Shown piece after piece: positions 8,609 through 17,183 of a stretch of DNA of 64,000 bases (position 1 is its first letter; the number at the start of each line of letters is the position of its first letter). Source of the stretch: Nitrospira sp. (GTDB lineage: Bacteria; Nitrospirota; Nitrospiria; Nitrospirales; Nitrospiraceae). The notes beneath the pieces are model-generated. The model was given only the letters and a program-made list of their open reading frames with translations, ran no database searches and had not been told where the DNA came from. Location of the stretch: assembly GCA_029194665.1 (NCBI GenBank), contig JARFXO010000004.1:124001-188000 (forward strand), given 5' to 3'. The position numbers and the translations under genes are program-made.

Positions 8609-8748
8609 GCACCACCTATTTTCCGAGCGCCCGCAGTACAAGCGGCCAGACACCGCAGACCACTGGGTCATTGACGGCCAGCACGATCCCACTCAACGAT
8701 TCCACTCCATAAAGCCAGGCCTGTTTCTCCAGGCTGCCCATTGATTCC

Positions 8749-8780
8749 AGTCTAAACTCCGTACTACGGTACGGAATCAA
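8749..8780 (-). promoter_or_regulatory. MerR operator and merT promoter
   Basis: Reading leftward, TTGATT (8780-8775) and TAGACT (8754-8749) form a -35/-10 pair separated by about 19-20 bp. The dyad CCGTAC-TACG-GTACGG (8759-8774) lies between them. An over-long spacer with a central dyad is the hallmark of MerR-activated promoters: bound MerR untwists the DNA when it senses Hg(II). The divergent merR start lies about 12 bp beyond the site, so MerR also controls its own gene here. Confidence 0.85.
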
Positions 8781-8791
8781 GGGGAATCTTC

Positions 8792-9190
8792 ATGGCTTCA
8801 GAATTAACGATAGGCCGAGTGGCGAAGCTGGCTAGGGTGAATGTCGAGACGATCCGTTATTACCAGAGACGGGGACTGCTGGCCGAGCCGGACAAGCCGC
8901 ACATGGGCTATCGGCGGTATCCGGCGGACATCGTGAAACACATCCGCTTCATTAAACGGGCGCAGGTCCTTGGGTTCACGTTGGAGGAAATCGCCGAACT
9001 GCTACGGCTGGAAGAAGCTCGTGCCTGTGCGGAGACCCGGGCCCTGGCCTCCCACAAGATGCGGCTGATTGACCAGAAACTGACGGGCCTCGCGGCGATG
9101 CGGAAAGCGTTGGCCAGTCTGGTTCAGCAGTGCGATAGGAAACAACCTGCGAAAGGCTGTCCGATCATTCAGGTGCTCGAACAGGATTAA
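8792..9190 (+). CDS. merR: Hg(II)-responsive regulator MerR
   Basis: MerR represses the mer promoter without mercury and activates it with Hg(II). The protein has 132 residues. A winged helix-turn-helix occupies about 5-75 (TIGRVAKLARVNVETIRYYQRRGL). The three metal-ligand cysteines of true mercury MerR proteins are present (Cys79, Cys114, Cys123), which separates it from other MerR-family sensors. It is divergent from merT and shares the operator between them. Confidence 0.95.
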   Translation: MASELTIGRVAKLARVNVETIRYYQRRGLLAEPDKPHMGYRRYPADIVKHIRFIKRAQVLGFTLEEIAELLRLEEARACAETRALASHKMRLIDQKLTGLAAMRKALASLVQQCDRKQPAKGCPIIQVLEQD

Positions 9191-9538
9191 GCTTCCCCTT
9201 CATCTGCGAAGCGATCCAGCACGCCAGGCCCTTGGCCCAAAAAATTTGATTCCTGTTATGCCTGATAAGAACGTTGTGCCTATCGGGCTGACCGCGAGCC
9301 ATACAATATCTTGTATGTGGTCAGGTCGTGGATGGGTGGCCTTCGGAGTTAACCCGATAGGCCCAAAGAACGTTATTGCACCGACATCACCAGGTAACGA
9401 TTTCCGGGCTGTCGCTCCATATCGTGAGAGGAGACAAGAGGCCGTTGCCAAGAGGATTCCACTGTGCGGCAACATTTGGATCCTGAATACTAGGGAGAAG
9501 GGACACGGAGCTTAGAGCAGGGGCTCCAGGATTGTTCT
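9191..9538. other. gene-free region with imperfect inverted repeats
   Basis: No gene is supported. The stretch 9270-9287 (AACGTT then GCCTATCGGG) recurs inverted at 9353-9374. Between them lies a second dyad, CATACAA-TATC-TTGTATG (9299-9317). The nested arrangement could be a decayed small inverted-repeat element or a regulatory structure. merR transcription probably ends in this region, though no clear terminator with a T-run is visible. Confidence 0.4.
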
Positions 9539-10153
9539 TTACGATTTCCCGGTTTGGCGTATTCGTCTTGCGACCCATTTGCTGACTTCTTGTTCTATAG
9601 TCTGAATGTCTTCTCTGTTCAGCTGTGTTTTGCTCTTTTCGATCAGTTCATCGACAGAATGGAATTGGTGTCGGGCTGCGAGTCGTCCCCAGAAGAGAGC
9701 TTCTTTCGCATTACGCGTTTGCCCAGCTCGACCTTCGAAGTAGATTGATGCAAGTTCGTATTGCGCGTAGGGGAAGTCTTGATTGGCCGCTTCTCGATAC
9801 CAGAACATCGCCTGATTGAAATCCTGTTGGAAGTTGAGGCCTACTTCATAATTCGCGCCCATCAGAAGTTGTGCGTCTGGGAGTCGTAACTTGGCCGCTT
9901 GTTCAAGCCAGGCGAGTGGGACATTCTCTTTGTCGCTGGGCGTATAGGAGAGGCAAAAACAAGCAAGGGCGTTGTTCTGTGCTGCGCGCTGCAGCCAGAT
10001 CTGATAGAGGCTTGAACGACTATGGGCCGTATCGATTTCTGCTCGACACCGGTTGATTGCAGGCAACTCGGAGAATTGTGCTTGTCCAAGTCCGGGAAGA
10101 CTAACCAGGATGGTGAACGCGATCAAAGACATTGAGGGTTTCAGCGGGCGCAT
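9539..10153 (-). CDS. exported Sel1-like repeat protein
   Basis: From the ATG at 10153 the protein has 204 residues. A signal peptide (about 1-25, ending LGQA) is followed by tandem Sel1/TPR-like helical repeats. The repeats show as AWLEQAAKLRLPDAQLLMG, AMFWYREAANQDFPYAQYEL and ALFWGRLAARHQFHSVDELI. Such proteins act as adaptors, and the partner is unknown. The start is chosen because AAAGGATGG precedes it and the signal peptide then begins at residue 1. An upstream start at 10228 is possible but gives a Cys-rich leader without signal character. Confidence 0.7.
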   Translation of the reverse strand: MRPLKPSMSLIAFTILVSLPGLGQAQFSELPAINRCRAEIDTAHSRSSLYQIWLQRAAQNNALACFCLSYTPSDKENVPLAWLEQAAKLRLPDAQLLMGANYEVGLNFQQDFNQAMFWYREAANQDFPYAQYELASIYFEGRAGQTRNAKEALFWGRLAARHQFHSVDELIEKSKTQLNREDIQTIEQEVSKWVARRIRQTGKS

Positions 10154-10434
10154 GGGTCCATCCTTTCTACACAAGTTACAGGAATGCCTGCTTACATTGA
10201 AGTTATACGAGATAGCACTTTCTCTCATGGAGTCTGATAGTTAGGAGGGGCACCCCTATTGATCTCCTGGTTGACCCATGATTGTGCCGTCGTGTGGTCT
10301 GGTTCATGACTGAATCCTGCTACAAGCGGAACGAGACAAAGGAGTGAGGGCGCTGCTGTTGACCTTCCCCCCGAAAACTACACCATTGGTTAGGAAGTCC
10401 GACTGTGCTGTGATGGGCCGAAAGGAGGAGGCCC

Positions 10435-10701
10435 ATGACTCGAAAACGGCATACGGAGGAGCAGATCATTGCGGTGCTGAAGGACGCCCAGGCCGGGGTC
10501 AGTGTCCAGGACCTGTGCCGGAGGCACGGCATCTCAGATGCCACCTTCTATAAGTGGCGGACGAAATACGCAGGCCTGGAAGTCAGCGACGTGAAGAAGC
10601 TGCGCCAACTGGAAGAAGAAAACCGGCGATTGAAGCAGATGGTGGCGAAGCAAGCGCTGGACATCCAGGCGCTGAAAGCGATCACCGCAAAAAACTGGTA
10701 A
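10435..10701 (+). CDS. IS3-family OrfA
   Basis: This 88-residue protein has a helix-turn-helix (about 5-50; [28 protein letters not shown]) and a leucine-zipper-like helix (about 55-85; [15 protein letters not shown]). It is the DNA-binding half of the transposase. The end overlaps orfB in the -1 frame at a classic slippery heptamer, A AAA AAC (10689-10695), where ribosomes would shift to make the OrfAB fusion transposase. Confidence 0.9.
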   Translation: MTRKRHTEEQIIAVLKDAQAGVSVQDLCRRHGISDATFYKWRTKYAGLEVSDVKKLRQLEEENRRLKQMVAKQALDIQALKAITAKNW

Positions 10702-11474
10702 GGCCCAAGGCGAAGAGGGCGGCGGCACAGGGGATCGTCGCACGCTTTGGGCTCAGCCAGCGGCGAGTGTGCCGGTTAGTGAGCCTGGATCGGAACACGT
10801 TACGGTACCGCAGTCGGCGACGGGACGACAGCGAGCTGCGGACGAAGATCCGAGAGATTGCGGAGCGCAAGCGGCGGTACGGGGGCCCCCGCATCTATGT
10901 GCGGTTGCGGCGGGAAGGATGGCGGGTGAATCACAAGACGGTCGAGCGGATCTATCGAGAGGAGGGCCTCTCGTTGCGCCGTCGGGCGCGGACGAAGGCC
11001 ACGGCGGTTCCCCGCGTCGCGCTGCCGCTGCCCAGCCAGCCTGGACTCTGTTATGCGATGGACTTTGTCCATGACCGGCTGGCCAATGGCCGGCGGTTCA
11101 AGTGCTTGACGATGACCGATCTCTGCTCGAAGGAAGTGCCGGTGATTGAAGTGGATGCCTCCATTGGTGGGGAGCGGGTCTGCCGCATTCTGGACCGGCT
11201 CTTTACGGGACGGCCGTTACCGGAGACCGTGATCCTGGACAACGGACCGGAATTCTCCGGGACGGCGTTGGATGCGTGGGCTGGTCAGCACGGGGTGAGC
11301 CTGCACTTCATCCAACCCGGGAAGCCGGTCCAGAATGCGTTTATTGAAAGCTTCAACGGCAAGTTTCGAGATGAATGCTTGAACGAGCACTGGTTTCTCA
11401 CGTTACAAGAAGCCCAGGTCGTGATTGAGGCTTGGCGGCGAGAGTACAATGAGGAGCGGACACACAGCACCATA
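10684..11474 (+). pseudogene. IS3-family OrfB (integrase catalytic part), 3'-truncated
   Basis: This is the DDE integrase domain produced by -1 frameshifting from orfA. It shows the HTH_21 region ([16 protein letters not shown]) and then the rve catalytic core. Its acidic residues are in [22 protein letters not shown] and [16 protein letters not shown], so the DDE triad is complete. The normal ending after YNEERPHS is lost, and the frame runs on antisense through the adjacent RadC-like gene to 11855 as a nonsense tail. Confidence 0.85.
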
Positions 11475-11957
11475 TTACGAAGTGGAGTGAGGGGTAAGAA
11501 GTCCTTGGTCGGCAAAGCTATAAAACCGGCCGTGTATTCCAAAGATGATGTGATCGAGGACGTGAATGCCCAGCACTTCTCCAGCTTGTTCGAGTCGTTT
11601 TGTGAGTTCACGATCTTCTCGGCTTGGTGTGGGGTCGCCCGATGGGTGATTGTGAAAAAGAGCGCAGGCTGCACTCGAAAGAAGGATAGCGGTCTTGAAC
11701 ACTTCTCGAGGATGGACAAGAGCCATCGTGAGCGTTCCGATGGCGATTGTGTGAAACCCGATAATTTTGTGTTTGGCATCAATGCAGGCGATTGCAAAAT
11801 GCTCTCGGTCATACTGCTCGAACATTGCCCCGAAAACATCTGCAAACTCTTTTGAGCAGTTGATCGTCGGGTAGGCTCTTATCGGGATAGTTCCTTCGCG
11901 AATCAATCCAACCGAGTAACGGGGAATGGCAAACGGGGTACTTGGAGTATCTTTCAT
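11475..11957 (-). CDS. RadC-like JAB-domain protein (copy 1)
   Basis: The protein has 160 residues and consists mainly of a JAB/MPN+ metalloprotease-like domain. The metal motif is seen as [19 protein letters not shown], with an upstream conserved Glu in [10 protein letters not shown]. Despite the RadC name, a DNA-repair role for this family is unproven, and short copies like this are common on mobile and accessory DNA. The end, [10 protein letters not shown] plus six residues, looks complete even though a truncated IS3 element begins within about 5 bp of the stop. Confidence 0.8.
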   Translation of the reverse strand: MKDTPSTPFAIPRYSVGLIREGTIPIRAYPTINCSKEFADVFGAMFEQYDREHFAIACIDAKHKIIGFHTIAIGTLTMALVHPREVFKTAILLSSAACALFHNHPSGDPTPSREDRELTKRLEQAGEVLGIHVLDHIIFGIHGRFYSFADQGLLTPHSTS

Positions 11958-12397
11958 TGTAGAGCGCTTCCTTCTCTCACTGGTTTAATAAATTAAAAGC
12001 CTTTGAATTTCTTGAGGCCCTCCAGCATCATGATAATGCCGATTCTGCTGGTGAAGTGTGGATTGACCGGCCGACGTACCCGTGTAAGCTCCTCCCAATC
12101 GGAGACAGCTCAAACGCACAACGTTCTGAATCTTCGAATGCCATCCTATTACTAGGGGGTTAGGAAGACTGCTCATCAATTCCTGGGACAAGGGGGTGGT
12201 GTATTCTGATTGCTAACTACAATTCGCCCCCAGGGTTATTCACCTGGTAGTCTTCTGTGGGAACTGGTCAAATGACCAGTGGCCCCTGGCCACCCTGCCA
12301 GGTTATTTTTCTTTCTATGGAGTCTGCGGTCGTCACATTTTCCGAAGGTGCTCCCAGTTGTTTGAACCTGATTCCACCTGTTGTATGTGGGGATGAC
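11958..12397. other. intergenic region upstream of the sensor kinase
   Basis: No credible gene is seen. The region contains a perfect 7+7 palindrome, ACTGGTC-AAAT-GACCAGT, at 12263-12280, about 120 bp before the kinase start. It could be an operator for the kinase/regulator operon. It also holds the promoter region of the divergent RadC-like gene. Confidence 0.4.
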
Positions 12398-13993
12398 ATG
12401 AGAACATCGGGTTCGATGAAGCAGACTGAGCCGATGTCGGAAAACACACACAGTGATCCTTCGGCATTGACGCTTCGAGAGGCTACCCAGTGTGCCTCGC
12501 GCATAATCCGTTTCGGAACGGGTGCCGCTTCAGTCGAGACGGTCTCTCAGCTGCTGTCCGAATATTTGTACGATCATTTCCGTGTTCCTGCAACGGGTGC
12601 GCCTGCACTGTTATTGTCACGCGTCTTTGTCACGCGGCCTCTTGATACGCTGGAGCCTCATTTGAAAATCATGGCGGAGGGGATGGCGGGAGCGTATGAA
12701 CTGTCTCGTCAGGCGCGATGTTGTGTATTGATGGGCTCGTGTGGTCAGTTTCATTTTTGGTGTCATCCTCGCCTGTCTACGCGCTTCGGCTGCGTGCCGC
12801 TTGAGAGCCCTGGTTTTAATACCCGGATGCCGATGTTTTCCTACCTTCTCGATCAACTCGAGATTGGGTCACTCTCGGCGCAGCAACACGATGCCGCTTT
12901 CTTGTTGAGTGATTTGGATCGGGCATTCAATGTCTTTCATATTGAAGAGGCGTTAGGGCATCCGTTTATTCCGGCGCAGGCGGAATTTGTTCAACAGTAT
13001 GGGGTGAAATCGGTGATTGGTTTCGGTGGGCGACTCCCATCTGGTGAGGCCTTTGCCGCAGTGCTCTTTTCGGCCGTCCACATTCCTCCTGCGGCCGCCA
13101 ACCATTTTCGGGTGATTGCGCTGAGCGTGTACCTGACGTTTCTCAACTCCGATCTCGCGTTTATCGAAGAGCATCTCCGTGATGGAGAGTCCCTGAAGGG
13201 GAATGGCAGGAACGATTTGTCGTCCCGTCTGGTCTTGGAAGCGCAGAGGCGAGGACATGAGCGTATTCTCGATCTCTACGATCGTTTAGGGCGAGAACAG
13301 GCAGAGCATATCGAGCGAACGACACAAGAGTTGCGCGCCCTCACGAGCCGATTGTTTACGTCGGAAGACAGCTATCGTCGTCAACTCTCACTTGATTTAC
13401 ATGACGAACTGAGCTCGAAGATTGGCAGCATTATGTTTAACATGGGGAGTCTTCTTGCCGCCCCTCCTCAGGATCAGCATCAATTGCTCGACAGTATCGG
13501 CCGGTTCCGAGAAGAACTGGATGTGTTGTCAACCTGGTCTCGCTCAAAAGCGCATGAGTTGCATCCAGCCGTTTTGACGAATTTGGGCCTGGTGGCGGCT
13601 GTCAAGCGGTTGGCTGCGGAATATGCGAATCGCTTGAAGTGTCCCGTTGAGGTGCGCGTGGCAGGAGAGAGCGTGCCCGAGATGTGTCCTCTTGTCAGCA
13701 CGACGATCTATCGTGTGATTCAAGAGGCATTGCGTAATGTTGAGAAACATGCGAAAGCCAGCCGGGTTGCAGTTGCGCTGTTCATGGAAGCGGATGGGCT
13801 TCGAGTGCGTATAGAAGACAATGGGGTTGGGTTTGATAGGGAAAAGGTACGAAAGGAGGTGGCGGGGATCGGTCTCATTGGTATTGAGGAACGCATTCGG
13901 TTAGTCAGTGGGGCGTTGTCAATTGGCGAGTGCTGTGGAACGGGAACACGGATAGACGTCATGGTTCCACACAAAAGGAAAGCATGGGAATAG
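12398..13993 (+). CDS. NarL-type sensor histidine kinase
   Basis: The protein has about 531 residues from the ATG at 12398, which follows GGGGAT. The first 330 residues lack a recognisable membrane segment and may form a cytoplasmic sensory region. A coiled linker (EQAEHIERTTQELRAL) leads to a HisKA_3 dimerisation domain with the phosphoacceptor His in SLDLHDELSSKIG. The HATPase domain shows EALRNVEKHAKAS and IEDNGVGFD. Two in-frame ATGs at 12416 and 12434 are alternative starts. The response-regulator gene follows after 3 bp. The input signal is not known. Confidence 0.85.
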   Translation: MRTSGSMKQTEPMSENTHSDPSALTLREATQCASRIIRFGTGAASVETVSQLLSEYLYDHFRVPATGAPALLLSRVFVTRPLDTLEPHLKIMAEGMAGAYELSRQARCCVLMGSCGQFHFWCHPRLSTRFGCVPLESPGFNTRMPMFSYLLDQLEIGSLSAQQHDAAFLLSDLDRAFNVFHIEEALGHPFIPAQAEFVQQYGVKSVIGFGGRLPSGEAFAAVLFSAVHIPPAAANHFRVIALSVYLTFLNSDLAFIEEHLRDGESLKGNGRNDLSSRLVLEAQRRGHERILDLYDRLGREQAEHIERTTQELRALTSRLFTSEDSYRRQLSLDLHDELSSKIGSIMFNMGSLLAAPPQDQHQLLDSIGRFREELDVLSTWSRSKAHELHPAVLTNLGLVAAVKRLAAEYANRLKCPVEVRVAGESVPEMCPLVSTTIYRVIQEALRNVEKHAKASRVAVALFMEADGLRVRIEDNGVGFDREKVRKEVAGIGLIGIEERIRLVSGALSIGECCGTGTRIDVMVPHKRKAWE

Positions 13994-13996
13994 TTT

Positions 13997-14638
13997 ATGC
14001 GCGTTGTGATTGCTGACGATCACTATTTTATGGCACAAGGCATGCGCCAACACGTTCTGGACCTCCGTTTGTCTGCTGCGCCGGAAGGATTTGAGGTGGC
14101 AGGAGTCGCCACGAATGGTGAAGACTTGGTGGCACAGGTCCGTGAGCTTCAACCCGATCTCGTCTTTATAGATATTTCTATGCCGAAGCTCAATGGCTTT
14201 GAAGCCGCCCGCCAAATTCGAGCGATTCAACCTATGGTGAAGATTCTTTTCGTGACCATGTATCAAGAAGCTGACTATGTCGCTCGTGCGTTTGCCTCGG
14301 GTGGCAATGCCTATCTCACGAAAACCTGTGATCCGACAGAGATCGGTCAGGCCCTCACACAGTTGTTTCAAGGGAATGCGTATGTGAGCCCGACAGTCGG
14401 GGGTGGTGCGTTACTAGGAGAATCGACTACGGAAGGGGTAGGCACGCATTCGCTGACTCCACGCCAAGTCGAAGTGTTACGACTCTTGGCTCGTGGTCAT
14501 TCGATCGAAGAGGTTGCGACAGCACTTCGTTTAAGCCGCAAAACGATTGAGTACCACAAAGCGAGGATGATGAAATCTCAACAACTCTCGACGAACGCCG
14601 ATTTACTGAAGTTCGCATTGGTGCGGGGCATCACGTAA
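13997..14638 (+). CDS. NarL/LuxR-type response regulator
   Basis: This 213-residue regulator is the cognate partner of the upstream kinase. The receiver domain (1-125) has the acidic pocket IADDH and the phosphoacceptor Asp59 in LVFIDISMPK. The C-terminal LuxR helix-turn-helix (about 150-210) has SLTPRQVEVLRLLARGHS and LSRKTIEYHKARMM. Kinase and regulator are almost certainly co-transcribed. The targets are unknown, and the convergent LuxR-type gene downstream is not in the same operon. Confidence 0.92.
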   Translation: MRVVIADDHYFMAQGMRQHVLDLRLSAAPEGFEVAGVATNGEDLVAQVRELQPDLVFIDISMPKLNGFEAARQIRAIQPMVKILFVTMYQEADYVARAFASGGNAYLTKTCDPTEIGQALTQLFQGNAYVSPTVGGGALLGESTTEGVGTHSLTPRQVEVLRLLARGHSIEEVATALRLSRKTIEYHKARMMKSQQLSTNADLLKFALVRGIT

Positions 14639-14693
14639 CAGGTTGTGGTGATAACAGTGGGAGGAGGACTCGCTTCTGAATGGAGTCCGACTC

Positions 14694-15512
14694 TCATCCC
14701 GCTGAGGCCATGCCGTGGGGGGAGGGAAGCAGCCCTCCTTTGTGCGCTTTGGCAATCGCTTGGGCACGAGTTGTCGTGTTGAGCTTTTTGAAGATCTCCT
14801 CTACATGAAATCGAACCGTTCGTTCGGTGATGTCTAAGATCCTGGCGATTTCCCAGGTCGTTTTTCCCTCTTCGATCCACATGAGAACTTCTGTCTCTCG
14901 AGGTTTTAGTGGTGCCGTTGCAATGGACTCGTTGGTAGGCACAGGAATGTTCTTGGTCAGGGCGTCATGCAGACATGAACTGATGTAGTCGGCCATGTCT
15001 TTATACCGGAAATTGTCTTTGTCGGTTCCTCCGGCGAAGGCGACGAAACTGATTCGTCCTGATCGAGGATCGATCGTTCCGCCGATAATTCCGTTCGCAA
15101 CTCCATATCCCCGTGCTTCTTCCATAAACTCTTGCTCGATTACCATACTCTGTTTCGTGATCGTGTGATTCCAGACGGTTGTTTGTTGACTCCTCATCCA
15201 CGTGAGTGCGACTGGATCAATCCCGATGTAGCGATTGTTGAGATACCGTTCCAGCCAGGGGAGAGGATAGGAAATATTGATGACATTGGCGTGATCCTGA
15301 TCGAGGCCTTCAGGGGAGAGTGGACCGGAGGCTGCCACAATTTTGTCACATGGCAAGAGAGTCTGAGCAAGTGTCAGCGCACGATGCGTGTCTTCATTGG
15401 TTTGGGAGGTGTAACAGTAATGGACGATTTCAAGTGTTTGCTGGAGCTCCCGTTTGGAAAACCCGATGAAGAGATGAGACGGAAATGGCCTGGACTGTGA
15501 GTGGATATACAT
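14694..15512 (-). CDS. LuxR-family regulator with autoinducer-binding-like domain
   Basis: From the ATG at 15512 the protein has 272 residues. The N-terminal two thirds match the autoinducer-binding domain layout, with YIGIDPVALTWM, the aromatic pocket residues around it, and ARGYGVANGIIGGTIDP. The C-terminal GerE helix-turn-helix contains LKPRETEVLMWIEEGKTTWE and ERTVRFHVEEIFKKLN. No luxI-type synthase gene is in the window, so it would act as a LuxR solo or respond to a distant synthase. An upstream in-frame start at 15581 gives an unlikely extension. Confidence 0.8.
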   Translation of the reverse strand: MYIHSQSRPFPSHLFIGFSKRELQQTLEIVHYCYTSQTNEDTHRALTLAQTLLPCDKIVAASGPLSPEGLDQDHANVINISYPLPWLERYLNNRYIGIDPVALTWMRSQQTTVWNHTITKQSMVIEQEFMEEARGYGVANGIIGGTIDPRSGRISFVAFAGGTDKDNFRYKDMADYISSCLHDALTKNIPVPTNESIATAPLKPRETEVLMWIEEGKTTWEIARILDITERTVRFHVEEIFKKLNTTTRAQAIAKAHKGGLLPSPHGMASAG

Positions 15513-15670
15513 AGTAATGAATCCTATCGTAGACCAGGATGCTTGACTATAGTCGATTTGCAGGGTAATACCTCCCTCCAAAGGGGGGGATTGCTTGTCC
15601 AGAATTAATTAGAGGGCTAAGAGTCTGAGGTCTAGGGGTGGGGGAGGGGCGTGAAAGAGGGGTTGATACA

Positions 15671-15922
15671 ATGGCAGAACAGTCGAGGCAGGACGGTAAG
15701 CTGAATTCGAACGAAGCAGCCAAGGAACTGAAGGGTTTGGCTTGCCATCTCGCCACATCCGGGAGGCAGGTAAGCTGCTGTTCCGGAAAGAAGGAAATGC
15801 CTTTCGCTAAGCGAAAAGGGGCATACAACAACTCAAGCACACCTCGGGAAAGTAAATGTGTGACAGTCCTAAGGCGTTGGAGAAGGAATGGTGTCACCAT
15901 TCCTGGGCATGTGAGTCACTGA
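15671..15922 (+). CDS. small hypothetical protein
   Basis: The frame encodes 83 residues beginning MAEQSRQDGKLNSNEAAKEL after a purine-rich GAAAGAGGGG. The N-terminal 40 residues look like a normal helix, and the C-terminal half is rich in Lys, Arg and Cys. It is not assigned to any family. A long frame also exists on the opposite strand (15547-15900) but lacks a ribosome site. Confidence 0.35.
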   Translation: MAEQSRQDGKLNSNEAAKELKGLACHLATSGRQVSCCSGKKEMPFAKRKGAYNNSSTPRESKCVTVLRRWRRNGVTIPGHVSH

Positions 15923-15993
15923 CTCGATTATGGTGTCTTCTAGGTTGGGAGGAGGGCGGCATTACGTGCTGTCCAGCTGTCTGGAGGCTCACC

Positions 15994-16308
15994 ATGTGGA
16001 TGCTATGGCTCCTCAGTCGGTTCTTCATAGCCGTTCCAGCCTCCGCCGAGGTCGGCTTTGACGAGAAATACGAGCGCGACTACGACATTTTCAATCCGAT
16101 CAATTGACTGCGCCCCGACAATCCCCTGAACCCGATCAATTCGGTTGATCCAAGGAACCCATTCAACTCCATGAAAAGTGTCGATCCGGAGAATCCTGCA
16201 AATCCGCTCAACGAGTACGACCCGAACAATCCGTTGACCCCGATTATTCGCTACAATCCCAGCACTCCTTTCACACCCCTGAATAACTTTCCTGAACGTC
16301 AACGCTAG
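15994..16308 (+). pseudogene. exported Asn/Pro-rich repeat protein with in-frame TGA
   Basis: The ATG at 15994 follows a good GGAGG. It begins with a signal peptide (MWMLWLLSRFFIAVPASAEV) and continues GFDEKYERDYDIFNPIN up to a TGA at 16105-16107. Directly after it, in the same frame, the sequence goes on for 66 codons as a repetitive protein: DNPLNPINSVDPRNPFN, then VDPENPANPLNEYDPNNP, to a TAG at 16308. The DP-x-NP-x-N repeat runs through the stop position, so one ancestral codon (for example CGA or CAA) has become TGA. Confidence 0.7.
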
Positions 16309-16363
16309 CCAACCAGCCAGGGAAACAACTGTGAGGTTCTCCACGGCGGTCATGCCTTCAAAC

Positions 16364-16807
16364 CTATAGTCCCCCGTGGTCGGCAAAGCTGTAGTACCGG
16401 TCCTCGCCCAGCACAACATGATCAAGCACGGCGATCCCGAGCAGGTCGCCGCCCTCTTTAAGGCGCCGAGTCAGGGCGCGATCTTCTTGACTGGGAGTCG
16501 AATCACCGCTGGGATGGTTATGCGCCAGGAGGACCGCGCTAGCGTTCATGAGGATCATGGGTTTGAACACTTCGCGGGGATGGACGATGCTCAGGGTGAC
16601 TGATCCGATGCTGACGGTGTTGATCCCGATGACCGCATGTTTCGCGTCGAGGCCCACGACCATGAAATGCTCGCGATCGAGTCCATCGAAGAGCGGAGCG
16701 AGAAACCGGTGCGCTTTATTTGAATCGCTGATCCGGACGTCACCGGCGGTTGCTCCTGATTCTTTGACCAGCATGACACGATAACGAGGAGGTGAGTAGG
16801 AGCGCAT
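16364..16807 (-). CDS. RadC-like JAB-domain protein (copy 2)
   Basis: From the ATG at 16807, preceded by GGAGAG, the protein has 147 residues. The JAB metal motif is LAHNHPSGDSTPSQEDRALT, and the domain ends YYSFADHGGL. It is clearly related to the copy at 11475-11957 in length and motif spacing, but the two sequences have diverged well apart. That suggests independent acquisition or an old duplication. Its exact role is unknown. Confidence 0.8.
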   Translation of the reverse strand: MRSYSPPRYRVMLVKESGATAGDVRISDSNKAHRFLAPLFDGLDREHFMVVGLDAKHAVIGINTVSIGSVTLSIVHPREVFKPMILMNASAVLLAHNHPSGDSTPSQEDRALTRRLKEGGDLLGIAVLDHVVLGEDRYYSFADHGGL

Positions 16808-17183
16808 CTCTTTTCTCTCCGAACAGTGAAACAGATGGCACTGGTGAGTCTTAGAAACGGTCGGTCTCAGAGCCATGAAAAGGGAAATTGTTGGGCAGGC
16901 TCGACGGGCCTGAAACAATCATTGATACGAAGGTCGGAACGGTATGGCGATCATTCTCCAGATATTCAGGAGGGCCAGATCAAAACAGAGAGTAAATCTG
17001 TTGAGGGAGCTTCGCGATTGCACACTACTGCCCGATGTTAAAGTCGGCGCGGCGGCCTGAGTGATGAGTAAAGCGCTGGACTTAATCTGTCAGACAGTTT
17101 CAGGGCGAATTACAATCCCGTCCACGATACCTGTGTTAGCTCGTTGCGGCTCCATCTAGACCTGTCCCGTCTTGCCTGAGAAC
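16808..17183. other. gene-poor stretch
   Basis: I see no supported gene, RNA or repeat here. Frames on both strands are short and lack ribosome sites. The left edge holds the upstream region of the RadC-like gene. Confidence 0.4.

Larger units (their letters stand above)
10360..11474 (+). mobile_element. IS3-family element, right end missing
   Basis: The left terminus probably begins near 10360 with TGACCTTCCCCCCGAAAAC, a typical IS3-type end. The element carries orfA and orfB with a frameshift signal. OrfB breaks off in the conserved YNEERTHS near 11470, and no matching right inverted repeat follows. Instead the sequence passes directly into the 3' end of a RadC-like gene on the other strand. 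The copy is therefore truncated and probably immobile by itself. Confidence 0.75.

Noticed and set aside
8609-8692. N-terminal extension of MerT back to a GTG
   Set aside because: The extension is not hydrophobic or MerT-like, and a proper ribosome site precedes the ATG at 8608.
11475-11855. C-terminal 127 codons of the apparent IS3 OrfB fusion as a real domain
   Set aside because: This part is exactly antisense to the RadC-like gene and begins where IS3 homology ends.
14641-14690. Hairpin GGACTC...GAGTCC between the convergent regulator genes as a terminator
   Set aside because: The loop is long and there is no T-run on either side, so it does not meet the pattern of an intrinsic terminator.
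16003-16425. 140-codon minus-strand frame opposite the Asn/Pro-repeat gene
   Set aside because: The plus strand has a signal peptide, ribosome site and a clear repeat; the minus frame lacks all of these.
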